A program made the position numbers and the translations under genes. Below, one piece after another: positions 33,555-43,770 of a stretch of 64,000 bases of DNA. This DNA comes from Gemmatimonadota bacterium (GTDB lineage: Bacteria; Latescibacterota; UBA2968; UBA8231): the NCBI GenBank assembly GCA_009840005.1, contig VXOR01000063.1, positions 3,452 through 67,451 of the forward strand, read 5' to 3'. Positions within the stretch are counted from its first letter, which is position 1. Each line of letters starts with the position of its first letter. The notes beneath the pieces are model-generated. The model searched no databases. It saw only the letters and a program-made list of their open reading frames with translations, and was not told where the DNA came from.

Positions 33555-33584
33555 TTGACAGGCACCTGCTATTTTGCATTATAT
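33555..33584 (+). promoter_or_regulatory. Promoter of cassette B
   Basis: TTGACA (33555-33560), 18-base spacer, TTATAT (33579-33584; TATATT one base later). It lies 38 bases ahead of the ATG at 33622 and is the first strong promoter before the run of cassette B genes. Confidence 0.7.
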
Positions 33585-33621
33585 TCGCCGTAAGATTTCC
33601 TGCTTTCAGGAGATGGCCGGT

Positions 33622-35673
33622 ATGAAATCCAAGCTCTGTTTGGCAGCGGCGTACATGGCTATAGTCCAAGTCTGCACGGCTGGAGCACAAGTGTCGCAAT
33701 TCCACCTCGGCGGCACAGATGGCCTCGATTGGGAAGAGCAGACCCTGACCAATCTGATGGTCGATAACACCACGACCCCGGGCGCGATCCAACCGCTGGA
33801 ACTCAAACCCGACGTCAATGTGGTGACCCAGCTACGCCACTGGACGCGCTATCGGCAGCCGATCGACATCAACTATCAAGAGGGGATGCCCCGCGTCTGG
33901 CGGGCAATCGGCGATGTCTCTCGGCCCGGGCACGTCTCTAACCCTATGGAATTCATCGACGGGGATCTCAACACTTTTTACGAAGGTCGCGATTTTCAGG
34001 GCAGTGGCGGACTAGGGGGTATCTGGGGCGAGTTTTACACGCTCGATATGGGCATGCAGATTCCCGCCGATCACTTCAAATTGGTGCCGCCGGAGGGCAA
34101 CGACCCCTTCTTCCAAGAGCCGTACCGACCCAACTACAAATTCGAAGCCTACGAGCTGACGGCCAGCAACGACAAGGTCGCTGTCGAAAGCCAACTACCT
34201 CCGCAATTTCGCACGGGTGTCGCCGGCACGCAGGAAACGCAATACTACCTGCCGCTGGATAAACTGTTGGCCAAGGTGGACCAGAACTTCGACGCCGTTA
34301 TCGAGATCGACTTTCCGCTCCAGTATCTGCGCTTTTTCCGCATGCGAGTGCTCCCAGATGCCCCGCCGAAATTCACGCGCTACGCGCTGGCCGAGCTAGA
34401 GGTCTATGGACGCGGTTTTGTCCCCCGGGCGCGCTGGCTATCGCAGGTGATCGACATGGGCGATATAGTCAATATAGGTGAGGTGAACTTCGGCTTGAGT
34501 ACCTGGCGACGCGACGGGGATCAATTGGCCGAAGCTCCCGACGCCAAGGCCGGAGTCAACATTGAAATCAAGACTGGGCTAGACGACGGTCCCATCGCCT
34601 ATCATTCGTACAACGACTTGGCCCAGCCCGTGGAAGTAGCAAAGGACGTCTATGCCAAGCTCAAGCCGCGCGTGTGGCCGTGGGATCCACCGGCCGTAGG
34701 TTGGCAGGGCGTCATCGCCGACGACATCAATAACTGGAGCTTCTGGTCGCCGCCGATCCGAGTTTCAGGACAGCGGCCCCGCGTGCCTAAGGGTCGCTAT
34801 ATTCAGCTACAAATCCAGTTAGAGACCGAAACCTTGTGGGAGTTCGCCCGCCTCGATTGGATCACCATCGAAACTTCCTCGCTTTTGGCCGACCGGATCG
34901 TAGGCGAGGTCGCTGCGGTTGACCACTTGCGCCCCGACGGCAAAGTACCGCAAGTACCCGCGGGCACACTGACCGAATTCATTCTCGACTTGCGCGCCGA
35001 GTTTTCCGACGCCGGTCAGCAGGGATTTGACGCGGTGCGGCTGGGCCTGCCTTCTACGGGCCGGGTGTTAGGGCTGAAAATGGGCGATCCGCTGGCGACT
35101 GTGGAGCCAGACAGCATCGTCGTCGAAGGGAGCGAATTGGCGGTTTATTTGCCGCAGATGATCGGGCCGGACACCAACGACGAGCTTCGCTTGCGCCTAG
35201 AAACGACCGTGTACGGTGCGTCTGACCAGTTGCGCGCCGAGGTCTTTGCGCGGCAGGGCGACTCGCTGCCCCAAAGCGTGGAAGGTGGCGACGCCAGCGA
35301 CGAATTGGGCACCGACCAGTTGCGGGTATTGGTCAGTTCCGGTTCTCTCGAGTCCGTGCTGTCCGACGTCGAGATCACACCCCCAGTCTTCACTCCCCAA
35401 GGCGACGCCATCAACGACCAAGTGGCCATTGAATACACCTTATTCAGCGTGCTAGATGTGGTCGAAGTGGACGTCGAGTTGCTGACTTTGGCCGGCCAGC
35501 GGGTGCGGAGCCTATCGGGTGGAGTGCAGGGTGCCGGGCATCACTCGCTGCAATGGGACGGCCGCGACGAGGCCAATCAACTCGTAGCGCCAGGCGTGTA
35601 TCTGGCGCGCATTGGGGCCAACACCGACCGAGGCCGGGTAGTGCGCTTCGGGGCAGTGGCCGTAGCCTACTAA
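33622..35673 (+). CDS. Secreted protein with one F5/8-like domain and a FlgD-like C-terminus, cassette B
   Basis: 683 residues. ATG 33622 has AGGAG nine bases upstream; the ATGs at 33574 and 33613 lack this spacing. Signal peptide LCLAAAYMAIVQVCTAGA. The discoidin-like region spans about 95-270 (FIDGDLNTFYEG, LQYLRFFRMRVL, ALAELEVYGRGFV). The C-terminal module begins FTPQGDAINDQ, a variant of the usual PNGDGxND in which Asn is Gln and Gly is Ala, and ends AVAVAY. First gene after a strong promoter; the next gene starts three bases downstream of its stop. Confidence 0.8.
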   Translation: MKSKLCLAAAYMAIVQVCTAGAQVSQFHLGGTDGLDWEEQTLTNLMVDNTTTPGAIQPLELKPDVNVVTQLRHWTRYRQPIDINYQEGMPRVWRAIGDVSRPGHVSNPMEFIDGDLNTFYEGRDFQGSGGLGGIWGEFYTLDMGMQIPADHFKLVPPEGNDPFFQEPYRPNYKFEAYELTASNDKVAVESQLPPQFRTGVAGTQETQYYLPLDKLLAKVDQNFDAVIEIDFPLQYLRFFRMRVLPDAPPKFTRYALAELEVYGRGFVPRARWLSQVIDMGDIVNIGEVNFGLSTWRRDGDQLAEAPDAKAGVNIEIKTGLDDGPIAYHSYNDLAQPVEVAKDVYAKLKPRVWPWDPPAVGWQGVIADDINNWSFWSPPIRVSGQRPRVPKGRYIQLQIQLETETLWEFARLDWITIETSSLLADRIVGEVAAVDHLRPDGKVPQVPAGTLTEFILDLRAEFSDAGQQGFDAVRLGLPSTGRVLGLKMGDPLATVEPDSIVVEGSELAVYLPQMIGPDTNDELRLRLETTVYGASDQLRAEVFARQGDSLPQSVEGGDASDELGTDQLRVLVSSGSLESVLSDVEITPPVFTPQGDAINDQVAIEYTLFSVLDVVEVDVELLTLAGQRVRSLSGGVQGAGHHSLQWDGRDEANQLVAPGVYLARIGANTDRGRVVRFGAVAVAY

Positions 35674-35675
35674 GC

Positions 35676-37634
35676 ATGGGATTCCAACCTATGGGCTTGC
35701 ACACGACAATTGCTCGCTTGGCGACCCTGTGCATAGCTGCTGTGGTCCTCGCTCCACAACCATCAGTTGCGGAAGTCCGCCAGTGGGTGGTGGGCAGGGA
35801 CGAAGGAGCCGCTTGGCGGGAACACGAGTTGCTCTCCACCGCGATGAGTTTCGACATGCCGGGCACTATCCAACTCGTGGCCTTTACCTCTAAGGACAAT
35901 GTCATTCCGAGTCTGACTTGGGTCGATGGGTTCCCCAGTGGCTACGTAGAGGAACGCGCCCAAGCACTGATCTGGGACAACGTAGCAGTCGTACGCCCCC
36001 TGTTGGAGATCGTCGATGGCATCGACACGACCTCCACCCACCTCGCGTTTAAGCGCTTTGGCATCGCCCAAGACGGCACCAAGTTTTTCTTTGATTTGGG
36101 GACCCGCTTTCCCGCCAATCGAATTGCGTTTTTTCCGCGCTTAGAGGGCATCAGTTCAGAGGGACGGCCTTTCAGTGAAGACTACATCCGCGGCTACGTG
36201 CTCAAAGTTAACGACGGCGCGAGCTTCAACGAGCGGGATGAGCCGATCTACGCCCCCATCAAGCGCGTTGACTTTACTCGCGAGAACACGACGCAGATCG
36301 ACTTTCCTCTGCAATTTGTCCGTTACATTGAACTAGAAGTCACCTCGGCCAACCCGTTTGAACTGGCCGAATTCCAACTCTTCGGTACGGGATTCGCGCC
36401 GGCCGGCTCTTATCGGTCAAAGATCATCGACCTCGGGGAGCCGGCTAATTTCAGCCGTATGGAATGGACGCTAGAAAAGCTGCGTCAAAGCGGAGATGAG
36501 CTAGTCGTCGAGCCAGCCGCCGATGCCAATTTGACGGTGGTGATGCGCACCGGCCTAGACGACAGCCCCCGGGTCTATTACGAGTACACCGACCTCTTTA
36601 CCCGCGAGCGACAGGTCGTCACCGAAGACGAGTACAAGGCCCTCGACGAAAGTGTGCGCGGCCCGATTGACGACGACCAAGTCAACTGGAGCCTGTGGTC
36701 ACCCCCCTTCACTGAGTCCGGCCAGCCCATCCAGCTACCCAGCCCAAGGCGCTACTTCCAGTTTGAGGTGCGAATCGAAAGCGGCGCAATCCTCGACGGC
36801 CTACGGCTCACATCGCTGAGCGTCGAACACACGATCCCGCCTGTGGCCCAAGTGTTGGTAGCCGAGATTTCTCAATTAGACATCCCCCGTCCCCCCGGTG
36901 ATGTGCCCATTGTAACCGCCGGGGACTTTACGACGTTTGCCTATGATGTCGTAGCCCAAATCGAGGAAACAGACACCGGCTTTGACGCCCTGCGCATCCT
37001 CACGCCCCAATCGACGCCAGTGTTTCGGCAGTTCTTCACTGGAGAAGATGGGGTCGAGGTCACACCCGACAGCGTGCAAGCGAAACTAGGCAGTCTGACC
37101 ATCTTCTTTTCCTCGCAGCGGCCGGAGATCGGCATTCACCGCATGCGCGCCGTATTCGACGCGCAGATTTTCATCCAAGGCACCTCGGTCGAAGCTGAGG
37201 TCTTTGACTCGCAGGCCGAGGACGGCGTACCGCAGCGGGTGCAACCCGGCGACGCCAACCCAGAAGTGCTGACCAATGCTCTGCGGATACTGACGACGGC
37301 CGCTTCGGCCAGCCGATTGGTGTCCTCCCTAGCGGTGAGCAGCCCGGTCTTTACCCCCAACGGAGACGGAATCAACGACCAAGTAGAACTGATCTACAGC
37401 CTGTTGCAGCTAGTAAAGCCGGTTGAAGTAACAGTCGAAATTTTCGATTTGGCCGGTCGCCCAGTACATACCGTCCTCGAAGCCGAAAGCACCAGTGGTG
37501 CCTATGCAGTGGCTTGGGACGGGCGCGACGATCAAGGGCAGGTAGTTCCGCCGGGACTGTACCTCGCCGTGATCCAAGTCCACACTGAACGCGAGACACT
37601 CGTGCGTTCTAGCAGCATGGGTGTGGCGTATTGA
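35676..37634 (+). CDS. Secreted protein with one F5/8-like domain and a FlgD-like C-terminus, cassette B
   Basis: 652 residues from ATG 35676; a second ATG at 35691 is also possible. No ribosome binding site is obvious, so translation may be coupled to the preceding gene, three bases away. Signal peptide TIARLATLCIAAVVLAPQPSVA. The discoidin-like region is near 60-225 (IDFPLQFVRYIELEVTSANPFELAEFQLFGTGF). The C-terminal module starts FTPNGDGIND near residue 560 and ends MGVAY. It matches 33622-35673 in domain order (tandem paralogue). Confidence 0.8.
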   Translation: MGFQPMGLHTTIARLATLCIAAVVLAPQPSVAEVRQWVVGRDEGAAWREHELLSTAMSFDMPGTIQLVAFTSKDNVIPSLTWVDGFPSGYVEERAQALIWDNVAVVRPLLEIVDGIDTTSTHLAFKRFGIAQDGTKFFFDLGTRFPANRIAFFPRLEGISSEGRPFSEDYIRGYVLKVNDGASFNERDEPIYAPIKRVDFTRENTTQIDFPLQFVRYIELEVTSANPFELAEFQLFGTGFAPAGSYRSKIIDLGEPANFSRMEWTLEKLRQSGDELVVEPAADANLTVVMRTGLDDSPRVYYEYTDLFTRERQVVTEDEYKALDESVRGPIDDDQVNWSLWSPPFTESGQPIQLPSPRRYFQFEVRIESGAILDGLRLTSLSVEHTIPPVAQVLVAEISQLDIPRPPGDVPIVTAGDFTTFAYDVVAQIEETDTGFDALRILTPQSTPVFRQFFTGEDGVEVTPDSVQAKLGSLTIFFSSQRPEIGIHRMRAVFDAQIFIQGTSVEAEVFDSQAEDGVPQRVQPGDANPEVLTNALRILTTAASASRLVSSLAVSSPVFTPNGDGINDQVELIYSLLQLVKPVEVTVEIFDLAGRPVHTVLEAESTSGAYAVAWDGRDDQGQVVPPGLYLAVIQVHTERETLVRSSSMGVAY

Positions 37635-37650
37635 GAAAGGAGCAGTAGCT

Positions 37651-39939
37651 ATGAACCGACTATGGCGTTGTTTGCTGACGCTGGTTTTGCCAGCGAGTTT
37701 TGCCCATTCTCAAGAGGTTTTTGAAATAAACACCAAGGCGCAGTGGGAGACGTGGATCTACCCAATCGGGGCTGTTGACTTGCGAGCGGATGGATCAATC
37801 CGGCCGGTCAAGTTCGAGCAGCCCTTCAACGCCGCACCGAGTTCCCCTCTGTTCACGCACGAGCTAAAGAAGGTCAAAGAGCAGCGCGGCGGGGTGTGGA
37901 AGACCGGGTCCAACGCGGCCGATGCCCACTTGATCATCGACGACGACACCACGACTTATTGGAAACCCAACCAAGACGACCCACTCGACACTTGGTGGCT
38001 CGAAATCGATTTGGGCAGGATGGTGGCCGTCAAGGAAGTTCGCCTGCACTTCCCCGACGAGGAAGGTGCGCGCCCGCTGCGGGCACTCCGAGTCTTTGGT
38101 TCCGACGGCAAGTTCCAATCAATCACCGACGACGTATTTCTTTTTAACCTCATCGGTGGCACGACCAAGCGCAACGAAGAGACCCTCTTGACGTATCCAG
38201 TGACCTTTGGCGAGGCGACCAAACGGGTGCTGAGCTTTGGCCAACCTGCCGAGGACGCCTCCACAGCCTTCGCGCCGACCCAATACATCCGCATCATAGC
38301 CGATGTCAAGAGCGAGGACGCGGCCCTCGCAGAGGTCGAGGTCATCGCGTTTGGACAGAACATCTCCCAAGGGACCGTGGCGCGAGGTGGGATCATCGAC
38401 GATCAGGGCAAGGAGCGCGCACCCGCGATGATCGACGGCAATGTCAATACCTTCTGGGAGGAACTCAACTGGAGTGAGACCGGCCAGTTTATCGCCCAAT
38501 GGCGCTGGGATTTGGGCGCTGTCTTTTGGATCAACCGCGTCATCTTCGTAGCGTTTCAGGAGACCACCACTTGGGGCCGGCCGCGCATTTTGCGCCACCG
38601 GCTGCTGGGGTCGGCCGGCGAGCTCAAGCCCTCGGGTGACGTCGACTTCGACGTCCTCTTCGATTTCCCTGCGCCAGGCGATTGGAACAATCCCGAGCCA
38701 ATCACCTATCTCATGCATCCGTACCGGCCCCTGCGCTATCTCGAAATGATCTTCGGCGGCAGCAGCAGCGGTGCAATGGCCGAAGCCGTCGTCGTACCTA
38801 CTGGCTATGTCGCTGAAGTGGAATTGCGCTCGGACTTCCTCAAGATAGACGACAGCCCCAAGGTTTTCCGCACCCTAGAATGGGATGCCGACTTACCCCC
38901 GGGAACGCAAATTTTGGCGCAGACGCGCTCGGGTAGCGGCCTCGACGAGGGCAATACGTATTACCACCGCAAAGGCCACGAAGTGACCGAGGACGAATAC
39001 AACGCCTTGAAGAAACGGTGGAAGGGCGACATCGTGCCCTACATCCGACCCACCCAAGATTGGAGCGGCTGGAGCAATACCTACCTGTTTTCCGGCCAAG
39101 ATTTTCTTTCGCCCAGCCCGAGGCGCTATGTGCAGTTCAGGGTGCTGCTCAAATCGGACAGCCCAGACGTGGCCCCCACCCTAAAGGGACTGCGGCTCAA
39201 CTACACGGACTCATTCCTCAACGGGGCACTCGGCCAAGTCACCCCCAACGAGGCCCAAGTGGGCCAGCCGGAAAACTTTACGTACGTATTGCAGCCGGAC
39301 TTCAAATCTGGAGACAAGGGCTTTAACCGCCTGCTGCTAAACACGCCATCGCAAGCGGCCGCCGAGAGCGTAGTTATCCGCGTCGCCAGTGCCGAAGTCG
39401 AGCCGGTCTCCCTAGAGCTGTTGCCCGACTCACTGGTAGTGGAACTGCCGCAAGTCGTCCGGCGGCAAGAGGTCGAAATTGACCTACAGGTCAACGTATT
39501 TGCCAATCCCTATCTCTTTTCTGCCTTCGTCGGCCACACCGACGAAATGGAGTTCTGGCAGCAGGTCGATCCGGCTGGGCGGGCGGCCACCACGGTATTT
39601 CTGCCCGAAGTACCCGCGTCCGAGAGCCTGCTCGACAAAGTCGCTATTTCGCCCAAGGTCCTCACGCCCAATGGCGACGGAATCGGCGACCACGCCGAGA
39701 TTCGCTTTGCAGTATTAAAAACAGACGCCCCGATAGCGGTCGATATCTATGCGCTCGACGGGCGGGAGGTCGGCTCGTTGGCCGGCGGCCGCAGTAGCGA
39801 CGGCTACCTCGTCTATACGTGGAATGGCACAAACGACGAGGGCCAGCGCGTGCCCCCAGGGATTTACGTGTGTCGAATCCAAATCGACGCCCAAGCCGCA
39901 GTCCAAAACTTGGCGCAAATTATCAACGTAGCTTACTAG
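37651..39939 (+). CDS. Secreted protein with two F5/8-like domains and a FlgD-like C-terminus, cassette B
   Basis: 762 residues; ATG 37651 follows GAAAGGAG. A signal peptide (LTLVLPASFAHS) leads into EINTKAQWETWIYP, matching the mature start of 3365-5740. Discoidin-like regions: IIDDDTTTYWKP with WLEIDLGRMVAVKEVRL (about 95-140) and MIDGNVNTFWEE with RWDLGAVFWINRVIF (about 270-310). The module LTPNGDGIGDHAEI opens near residue 672; the end is INVAY. It is the last secreted protein before the barrel gene, whereas in cassette A the two-domain form sits in the middle. Confidence 0.82.
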   Translation: MNRLWRCLLTLVLPASFAHSQEVFEINTKAQWETWIYPIGAVDLRADGSIRPVKFEQPFNAAPSSPLFTHELKKVKEQRGGVWKTGSNAADAHLIIDDDTTTYWKPNQDDPLDTWWLEIDLGRMVAVKEVRLHFPDEEGARPLRALRVFGSDGKFQSITDDVFLFNLIGGTTKRNEETLLTYPVTFGEATKRVLSFGQPAEDASTAFAPTQYIRIIADVKSEDAALAEVEVIAFGQNISQGTVARGGIIDDQGKERAPAMIDGNVNTFWEELNWSETGQFIAQWRWDLGAVFWINRVIFVAFQETTTWGRPRILRHRLLGSAGELKPSGDVDFDVLFDFPAPGDWNNPEPITYLMHPYRPLRYLEMIFGGSSSGAMAEAVVVPTGYVAEVELRSDFLKIDDSPKVFRTLEWDADLPPGTQILAQTRSGSGLDEGNTYYHRKGHEVTEDEYNALKKRWKGDIVPYIRPTQDWSGWSNTYLFSGQDFLSPSPRRYVQFRVLLKSDSPDVAPTLKGLRLNYTDSFLNGALGQVTPNEAQVGQPENFTYVLQPDFKSGDKGFNRLLLNTPSQAAAESVVIRVASAEVEPVSLELLPDSLVVELPQVVRRQEVEIDLQVNVFANPYLFSAFVGHTDEMEFWQQVDPAGRAATTVFLPEVPASESLLDKVAISPKVLTPNGDGIGDHAEIRFAVLKTDAPIAVDIYALDGREVGSLAGGRSSDGYLVYTWNGTNDEGQRVPPGIYVCRIQIDAQAAVQNLAQIINVAY

Positions 39940-39997
39940 CTAAATTGCAGCTGGCTCCTAGCCCATTCGGCAAAGCCTCTTGAGGGAGGGGTATCTC

Positions 39998-42631
39998 ATG
40001 TATTTGTCTCGCATCCGATCGGTATTGTGTGCAGCACTTGCGTTGCTGGCGCTAGACTGGAGTAGCGCTCTAGCTCAGCTAACTACGGGCTATCGACCCA
40101 TAGCCGAGCCAGGGATTTACGGAGTGCGAATCCATCCCGGTGCCCTAGCGCCCAACCGCCGCAAGTTCTACCTGCCGCAAAACCTCTTCTACGAATACGG
40201 CTGGCGGGGCTGGGAGTACAGCAACTACGCCCGCGACGAGTACGAGCGCTATGTCGATATACAGCTAGAGGGAAACCGCCACTACGATGCCTTCGGCAAC
40301 TACATCGCCCGAGGCTGGACGATCTACGACTGGACCGAGAACAACCCCCTGCGCCAAGGCAGCGGCATCTTCAAAAGCCCGCGCTACAGCAGTTGGTTCG
40401 ACCGCGTGGTGATCTCGTCTGCCCACAAAGGCCAGTTCCACACCGCACTGACAGTAGGCGACGCCATTCGCACCACCCTGACCCCACTGACTTTCTCCAA
40501 ACCGACCTTTAACGGCATCCAGTGGGATTTCCTCTCCGACAAGTACGCATTCACGTTCCTCGGCTCGCGCATCAGTTCGCCGGCCAACCCGGCCGGAACC
40601 CAGTCTGAGGCCGCTGCCCTCGTGGAAAACTCCACCCGCCTACTCGGTGGCCGGGGTGTGGCTCAAGTAGGCGACTTTGCCAAGGTGGGGGCAACGTGGG
40701 TCAGCGCCCACAACGCGCGTAGCACCCTCGACATGGGGGACAATTCGCTCAAGGGCGTCTTGACCACGCCGCAGAACACGGGCAGCGTCGAGACCGTGAC
40801 GATCCTCATCTCAGACGATTCGCCCGAGTCGAGCGACAACGGTGCGCTGCTATTTTTCGACCGCGTGCTGATCGACGGCGAGATTCACCCGGAAATTACC
40901 CCAATCGTTCGCGGCGGGATCCGCACCGGCGGCAGCTTAGAGGCCAGAGGTGTGGACAACATCGAACTGATCTACGACATCCGCAACAGCTTCCGGCCCA
41001 CCGAAAAAGTGCCGACCTATCAGGAGGCGAGCAAAATCGAGTTCGAGTTGATTCTGGCCAACGACTACCGAGTGGCCGTCACGTCCAACGTGCAGACCGA
41101 TCGCCTGGGCGACCCCGTCTTTTTGCCCGTGGCCCAAGCCGAAGGCGAAATATCCGACGGGTCGAACCAACAGTTTTTGCGCTTTGAATACGGGTTGCCC
41201 ACTGGCAGCGACGTAATCGGGGTAGATTTCGAGATTCTGAGCCTCGGCGGCCTAGACTTGCGCGCCGAGTTCGTGCGCAATCGGCGCTTCCGGCGCTTCC
41301 CCAACCAAAACCTAGAGCAGCATACCCTCGCCGAAGACAAGGGAGAAGCCGGTTATATCACCGCGTCTTACACCTCCTATCCGTGGTTTGCCTACGGCGA
41401 GATGTTCACCATGGATCCCGATTACAGCACGACCGCGTTTATGGCCAACTCGCTGGGCGGCATCGATTACAGCAGCGAAATTTTCCACCTCTTCGAGTTC
41501 GTCGATGACAACGACGACCAAGACCGCTTTGCCGACTGGCAACGGGCTGGTCAATTCGGCACCGGGGTGGGTGCTTCGGGTGGCTCGGTGGGTGCCGACT
41601 TAGCGGTGTTCCCCGGACTAGACGAGAACAACGACTTCGTCTCTGACTTCAACCAGAACCGCAACTCGCGGCCCGACTACGACGAGCCTTTCTTGCGCTA
41701 TGAGGTTGATCCTCCGGCCTTCCTCTTCGGCATGGATATGAACAACAACACCCTGATCGACCGCTTTGAAGACGACCGTCAGCCCGACTATCCCTACGAC
41801 CGCGATCACCGTGGCTACAACGCCTACGGCGGCATGATGCTCAGCGAGGACGCGCAACTAACCCTTGGCCGCTTGAGCGAGCGTCAGCTAAGCTCGGCGC
41901 GCAAGAGCAAGGCCAACTACGGCTTGTTCACCGTGCGCTGGAATTTCCCGGGCCTGCGGGTCGCGCTCTTTGAACACGCGAAACTCGTGTCGGACAATAT
42001 CCCGGAAGACCGCCTGCGCTGGATAGACCCGACGGGCCGGACGGACTTTACCGATCCACTCGACAACCAAGACACTTTCGTCAACAGCATCTACTTGCAG
42101 GCAAACTACAACCGCATCCGCAACTTCAGAGCGACCGCCAAGGTCAAACACGAGATTTTCAACCAGCGCGGTGAGCAGGCCGACAAGCGCGACCGTTCGT
42201 TTTTCGGGCTGATAACCAAAGCCGACTACACCATCCCCATTGGAGCAGACCTGACCATCTGGCCCAAGTGGAAGAGTACCTTCAGGCGCGAGACTCCCAC
42301 CGATCCGTCGCAGGCCAATATCCGCGAGCTAGAGGAAACCCTGTTCTTGATTTCGCGCTATGCGATCCTCGAACAGACTTGGATCGCGCTCGGTCTAGAG
42401 TTCAGTTGGTTTGAAAACTTGCAAGACCGGCCGGCCGAGCTACAAGTCGGTTATGTCGAGGACTTTACCAGCCGCGTCTATTCGATTTTGTTCTCAAATA
42501 CTTCGGCCTATTTGGGCTACCAACTGACCTTAAATGCGGGCCTTCAGCTAGAGGAACAAAACTTCGAGGCCGAGCAGCGCAACACCTCGCTTGGGTTCAT
42601 TCGCGTTTTCGCCAGCACTGGGCAGGAGTAA
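39998..42631 (+). CDS. Putative outer-membrane beta-barrel/surface protein, cassette B
   Basis: 877 residues. ATG 39998 follows GAGGGAGGGG; signal peptide LCAALALLALDWSSALA. Paralogous to 7649-10264 over its full length: KFYLPQNLFYEYGWRGWEYSNYARDEYERY, FHTALTVGDAIRTTLTPLTFS, GALLFFDRVLIDGE and the Asp/Asn-rich loop DDNDDQDRFADW ... PGLDENNDFVSDFNQN ... FGMDMNNNTLIDRFEDD. Alternating aromatic strands near both ends support a membrane beta-barrel. Cassette B has an insert GTGVGASGGSVGAD before the calcium-like loop. Function unknown; the pairing with secreted FlgD-tailed proteins and SurA-like lipoproteins suggests export or anchoring (inference). Confidence 0.7.
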   Translation: MYLSRIRSVLCAALALLALDWSSALAQLTTGYRPIAEPGIYGVRIHPGALAPNRRKFYLPQNLFYEYGWRGWEYSNYARDEYERYVDIQLEGNRHYDAFGNYIARGWTIYDWTENNPLRQGSGIFKSPRYSSWFDRVVISSAHKGQFHTALTVGDAIRTTLTPLTFSKPTFNGIQWDFLSDKYAFTFLGSRISSPANPAGTQSEAAALVENSTRLLGGRGVAQVGDFAKVGATWVSAHNARSTLDMGDNSLKGVLTTPQNTGSVETVTILISDDSPESSDNGALLFFDRVLIDGEIHPEITPIVRGGIRTGGSLEARGVDNIELIYDIRNSFRPTEKVPTYQEASKIEFELILANDYRVAVTSNVQTDRLGDPVFLPVAQAEGEISDGSNQQFLRFEYGLPTGSDVIGVDFEILSLGGLDLRAEFVRNRRFRRFPNQNLEQHTLAEDKGEAGYITASYTSYPWFAYGEMFTMDPDYSTTAFMANSLGGIDYSSEIFHLFEFVDDNDDQDRFADWQRAGQFGTGVGASGGSVGADLAVFPGLDENNDFVSDFNQNRNSRPDYDEPFLRYEVDPPAFLFGMDMNNNTLIDRFEDDRQPDYPYDRDHRGYNAYGGMMLSEDAQLTLGRLSERQLSSARKSKANYGLFTVRWNFPGLRVALFEHAKLVSDNIPEDRLRWIDPTGRTDFTDPLDNQDTFVNSIYLQANYNRIRNFRATAKVKHEIFNQRGEQADKRDRSFFGLITKADYTIPIGADLTIWPKWKSTFRRETPTDPSQANIRELEETLFLISRYAILEQTWIALGLEFSWFENLQDRPAELQVGYVEDFTSRVYSILFSNTSAYLGYQLTLNAGLQLEEQNFEAEQRNTSLGFIRVFASTGQE

Positions 42632-42741
42632 GCGAAAACGGCGAAAATTGAACTTGCTAAGCATCTTCAAAAGACGTAATATAGGGCGTCTCAAAAGATG
42701 AATCGTCGACAGCTACACCACTAATCCCACGGAGGGAACGC

Positions 42742-43668
42742 ATGAAAAAAATTCTTTTCCTTTTTGTCGTTTGCGCTGCAGCGTTCGCCTTAGTCAGTCC
42801 GGCTAACGCGCACGTCGGTGCTGAGTACTTCATCCCCGGCGTGCCCAATCCCAGCGCCATGACCATCGACGGCCTCGAAGATGATTGGGGCTGGCTGGAC
42901 GAGGAGTTCATCCTCACGACCGAGGGCATGTTCACTGCCGGGGGCGAGACCATCGCCAAGGAAGACTACGACGTCAGCATTCTGATGGCTTGGAGCACGC
43001 CGCCGGACAACCGTTTCTACTTCTTCATCCGCGTTCAAGACGACACCCTGCGTCTGATCGAAGAAGACCAGAAGCGCTGGTGGAACGACGACTGCATCCA
43101 GATCACCTTCGATCCAGATCACTCGGGTGGCGACTTCCTAGGTGAAAACGTCGATCAGGTACTCAACGCTCAGCGCTATCACCTGCGCATCAAGCCGCTG
43201 CCGGGCCAGCCTGTGGCGTACAACAGCTTGCTCGAATACATCGACTTGCCGCCGATCGGCTGGAGTTCGGATATGTTTGAGGGACAGCCGACTGGCGACA
43301 TCTTCGAGATCGCCTGGACCGTCAATCCACCGGATGCCGAGCATTTCTCGACCAACGTCTCTTACACCTTCGAGTTCCGCAATGCCTTTTGGGACATCCA
43401 CGGTGTAACTCAAGACGAGGCGATTCGGCACATATTCGAAAATGACCAAGTGACCCACATCGGCGTGCGTCCGCTCGATGGCGACGGCGGTGCGACGGGT
43501 GCCAAGCACCAGCTTTATCCGCTGGGCGGCTCCACAGGTCAAGATCAGAAAGGCGACCAGATGCTCGACTACATCTTGCTGGAAGCCGACGAACCCGAGG
43601 AAGACACGGCGGTCGAAGCCACGAGTTGGGGTCGAGTCAAGAGCCATTTGGACAGCCAGCTCGACTAA
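42742..43668 (+). CDS. Secreted CBM9/DOMON-like beta-sandwich protein, cassette B
   Basis: 308 residues behind GGAGGGAA. Signal peptide ILFLFVVCAAAFALVSPANA. The mature part reads MTIDGLEDDWGWLDEEF and later WWNDDCIQITFDPDHSGGDF, the two hallmark parts of a CBM9-like domain. C-terminus TAVEATSWGRVKSHLDSQLD, corresponding to TAVEESSWGQIKSLVGEEL in 506-1417. Like its paralogue it is followed directly by a strong terminator, so it is probably made in larger amounts than the genes downstream. Ligand unknown. Confidence 0.8.
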   Translation: MKKILFLFVVCAAAFALVSPANAHVGAEYFIPGVPNPSAMTIDGLEDDWGWLDEEFILTTEGMFTAGGETIAKEDYDVSILMAWSTPPDNRFYFFIRVQDDTLRLIEEDQKRWWNDDCIQITFDPDHSGGDFLGENVDQVLNAQRYHLRIKPLPGQPVAYNSLLEYIDLPPIGWSSDMFEGQPTGDIFEIAWTVNPPDAEHFSTNVSYTFEFRNAFWDIHGVTQDEAIRHIFENDQVTHIGVRPLDGDGGATGAKHQLYPLGGSTGQDQKGDQMLDYILLEADEPEEDTAVEATSWGRVKSHLDSQLD

Positions 43669-43710
43669 GCAAAGGCTGTAAAGGCTGTATTGATCAGCCG
43701 TCTAGCAAAG

Positions 43711-43745
43711 CGAGGAGGGGCAGTCGCCCCTCCTCGTCTTGTATT
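43711..43745 (+). terminator. Rho-independent terminator after the cassette B CBM9-like gene
   Basis: A perfect 11-bp stem CGAGGAGGGGC (43711-43721) / GCCCCTCCTCG (43726-43736) with a 4-base loop, followed by TCTTGTATT. The short T-run may allow partial read-through into the lipoprotein gene. Confidence 0.85.
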
Positions 43746-43770
43746 AGTCAACAAAGAAGCGAGGATCGCC

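Noticed and set aside
43690..43770. Earlier start for the cassette B lipoprotein
   Set aside because: The extra codons run through the terminator hairpin and would hide the lipoprotein signal; ATG 43771 has a ribosome binding site and lipobox.
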